Below, one piece after another: positions 63,817-64,000 of a DNA stretch of 64,000 bases (position 1 is the first letter of the stretch; the number at the start of each line of letters is the position of its first letter). The stretch lies in assembly GCA_024509875.1 (NCBI GenBank), contig JAMPIV010021267.1, positions 1 to 64,000 of the forward strand, read 5' to 3'. The DNA is from Oreohelix idahoensis. Lineage: Eukaryota > Mollusca > Gastropoda > Stylommatophora > Oreohelicidae. A model generated the notes under the pieces. The model was not told where the DNA came from and searched no databases. It saw nothing but the letters and a program-made list of their open reading frames with translations. The position numbers and the translations under genes were made by a program.

Positions 63817-64000
63817 GGAGACACGGCTGACTAGGTTCCAGGTAAGCCGGAAAAAGTTTTACAAAAAAAATTACAGAACTTTTGAACAGACCTCGTACGT
63901 GAAAAAAATTGTACCATTACTATGCATTTTTTCTAATCTAGACTGTATTCATCATAAAACTATAAGTATACTAATAGTTTTATATTGAATTTTACGATGT

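Larger units (their letters stand above)
62556..63895 (+). mobile_element. mariner/Tc1 DNA transposon
   Basis: A 1340 bp element flanked by TA (62554-62555, 63896-63897). Terminal inverted repeats begin GAGGTCTGTTCAAAAAGTTC at the left, and GAACTTTTGAACAGACCTC closes the right. Length, TA target and the coding content are those of a mariner. A 34 bp tandem duplication lies in the 5' leader (62704-62771). Confidence 0.9.

Overview
The window is animal (metazoan) nuclear DNA, AT-rich and dense in transposable elements, with one split host gene on the minus strand. The species cannot be fixed from sequence. A ciliated invertebrate is likely, because an axonemal WD-repeat gene sits among Ty3/gypsy (Mag/Steamer-like and Gmr1-like), RTE/CR1-like LINE, mariner and tRNA-derived SINE families that are common in molluscs and similar phyla. 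Mollusc is a guess.

Layout. 1-10786 is an almost pure poly-G run that decays into G-rich noise and is almost certainly not genomic. 10800-14760 is the left arm of a large inverted repeat whose right arm is about 15160-19570, with a roughly 400 bp loop. The arms are nearly identical at the centre, and the left arm becomes progressively more error-laden toward the poly-G, which looks like an uncorrected long-read end or fold-back chimera. 16305-25220 is an 8.9 kb LTR retrotransposon on the minus strand (2.25 kb LTRs, 5 bp target duplication, PBS, PPT, gag, then PR-IN-RT in that order, no RNase H), inserted in a LINE copy. The left arm carries a mirrored LTR, RT fragment and LINE.

26832-62210 holds ten exons on the minus strand of one host gene. 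From high to low coordinates they encode WD40 repeats and then a coiled-coil region. Junctions I could test are phase-compatible. The best match is CFAP43, a ciliary tether/tether-head family protein; the 5' and 3' ends lie outside what is visible, and at least one exon between 36438 and 42941 was not found. The introns are packed with mobile elements: several LINE families (called A to E here), tRNA-headed SINEs, an RNase H fragment, a 35 bp minisatellite, a Mag/Steamer-like LTR element lacking reverse transcriptase (53676-57376), a TTAA-type inverted-repeat element (59416-60777) and a mariner (62556-63895).

No operons, CRISPR arrays, rRNA or free-standing tRNA genes were found. The most notable biology is the integrase-before-RT gypsy element with missing RNase H, the repeated occurrence of short retroposons that join a LINE 5' region to a LINE 3' end, and the RT-less Mag-like element with an in-frame protease-integrase fusion. 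The most consequential technical point is that roughly the first 15 kb of the window should not be trusted without read evidence.
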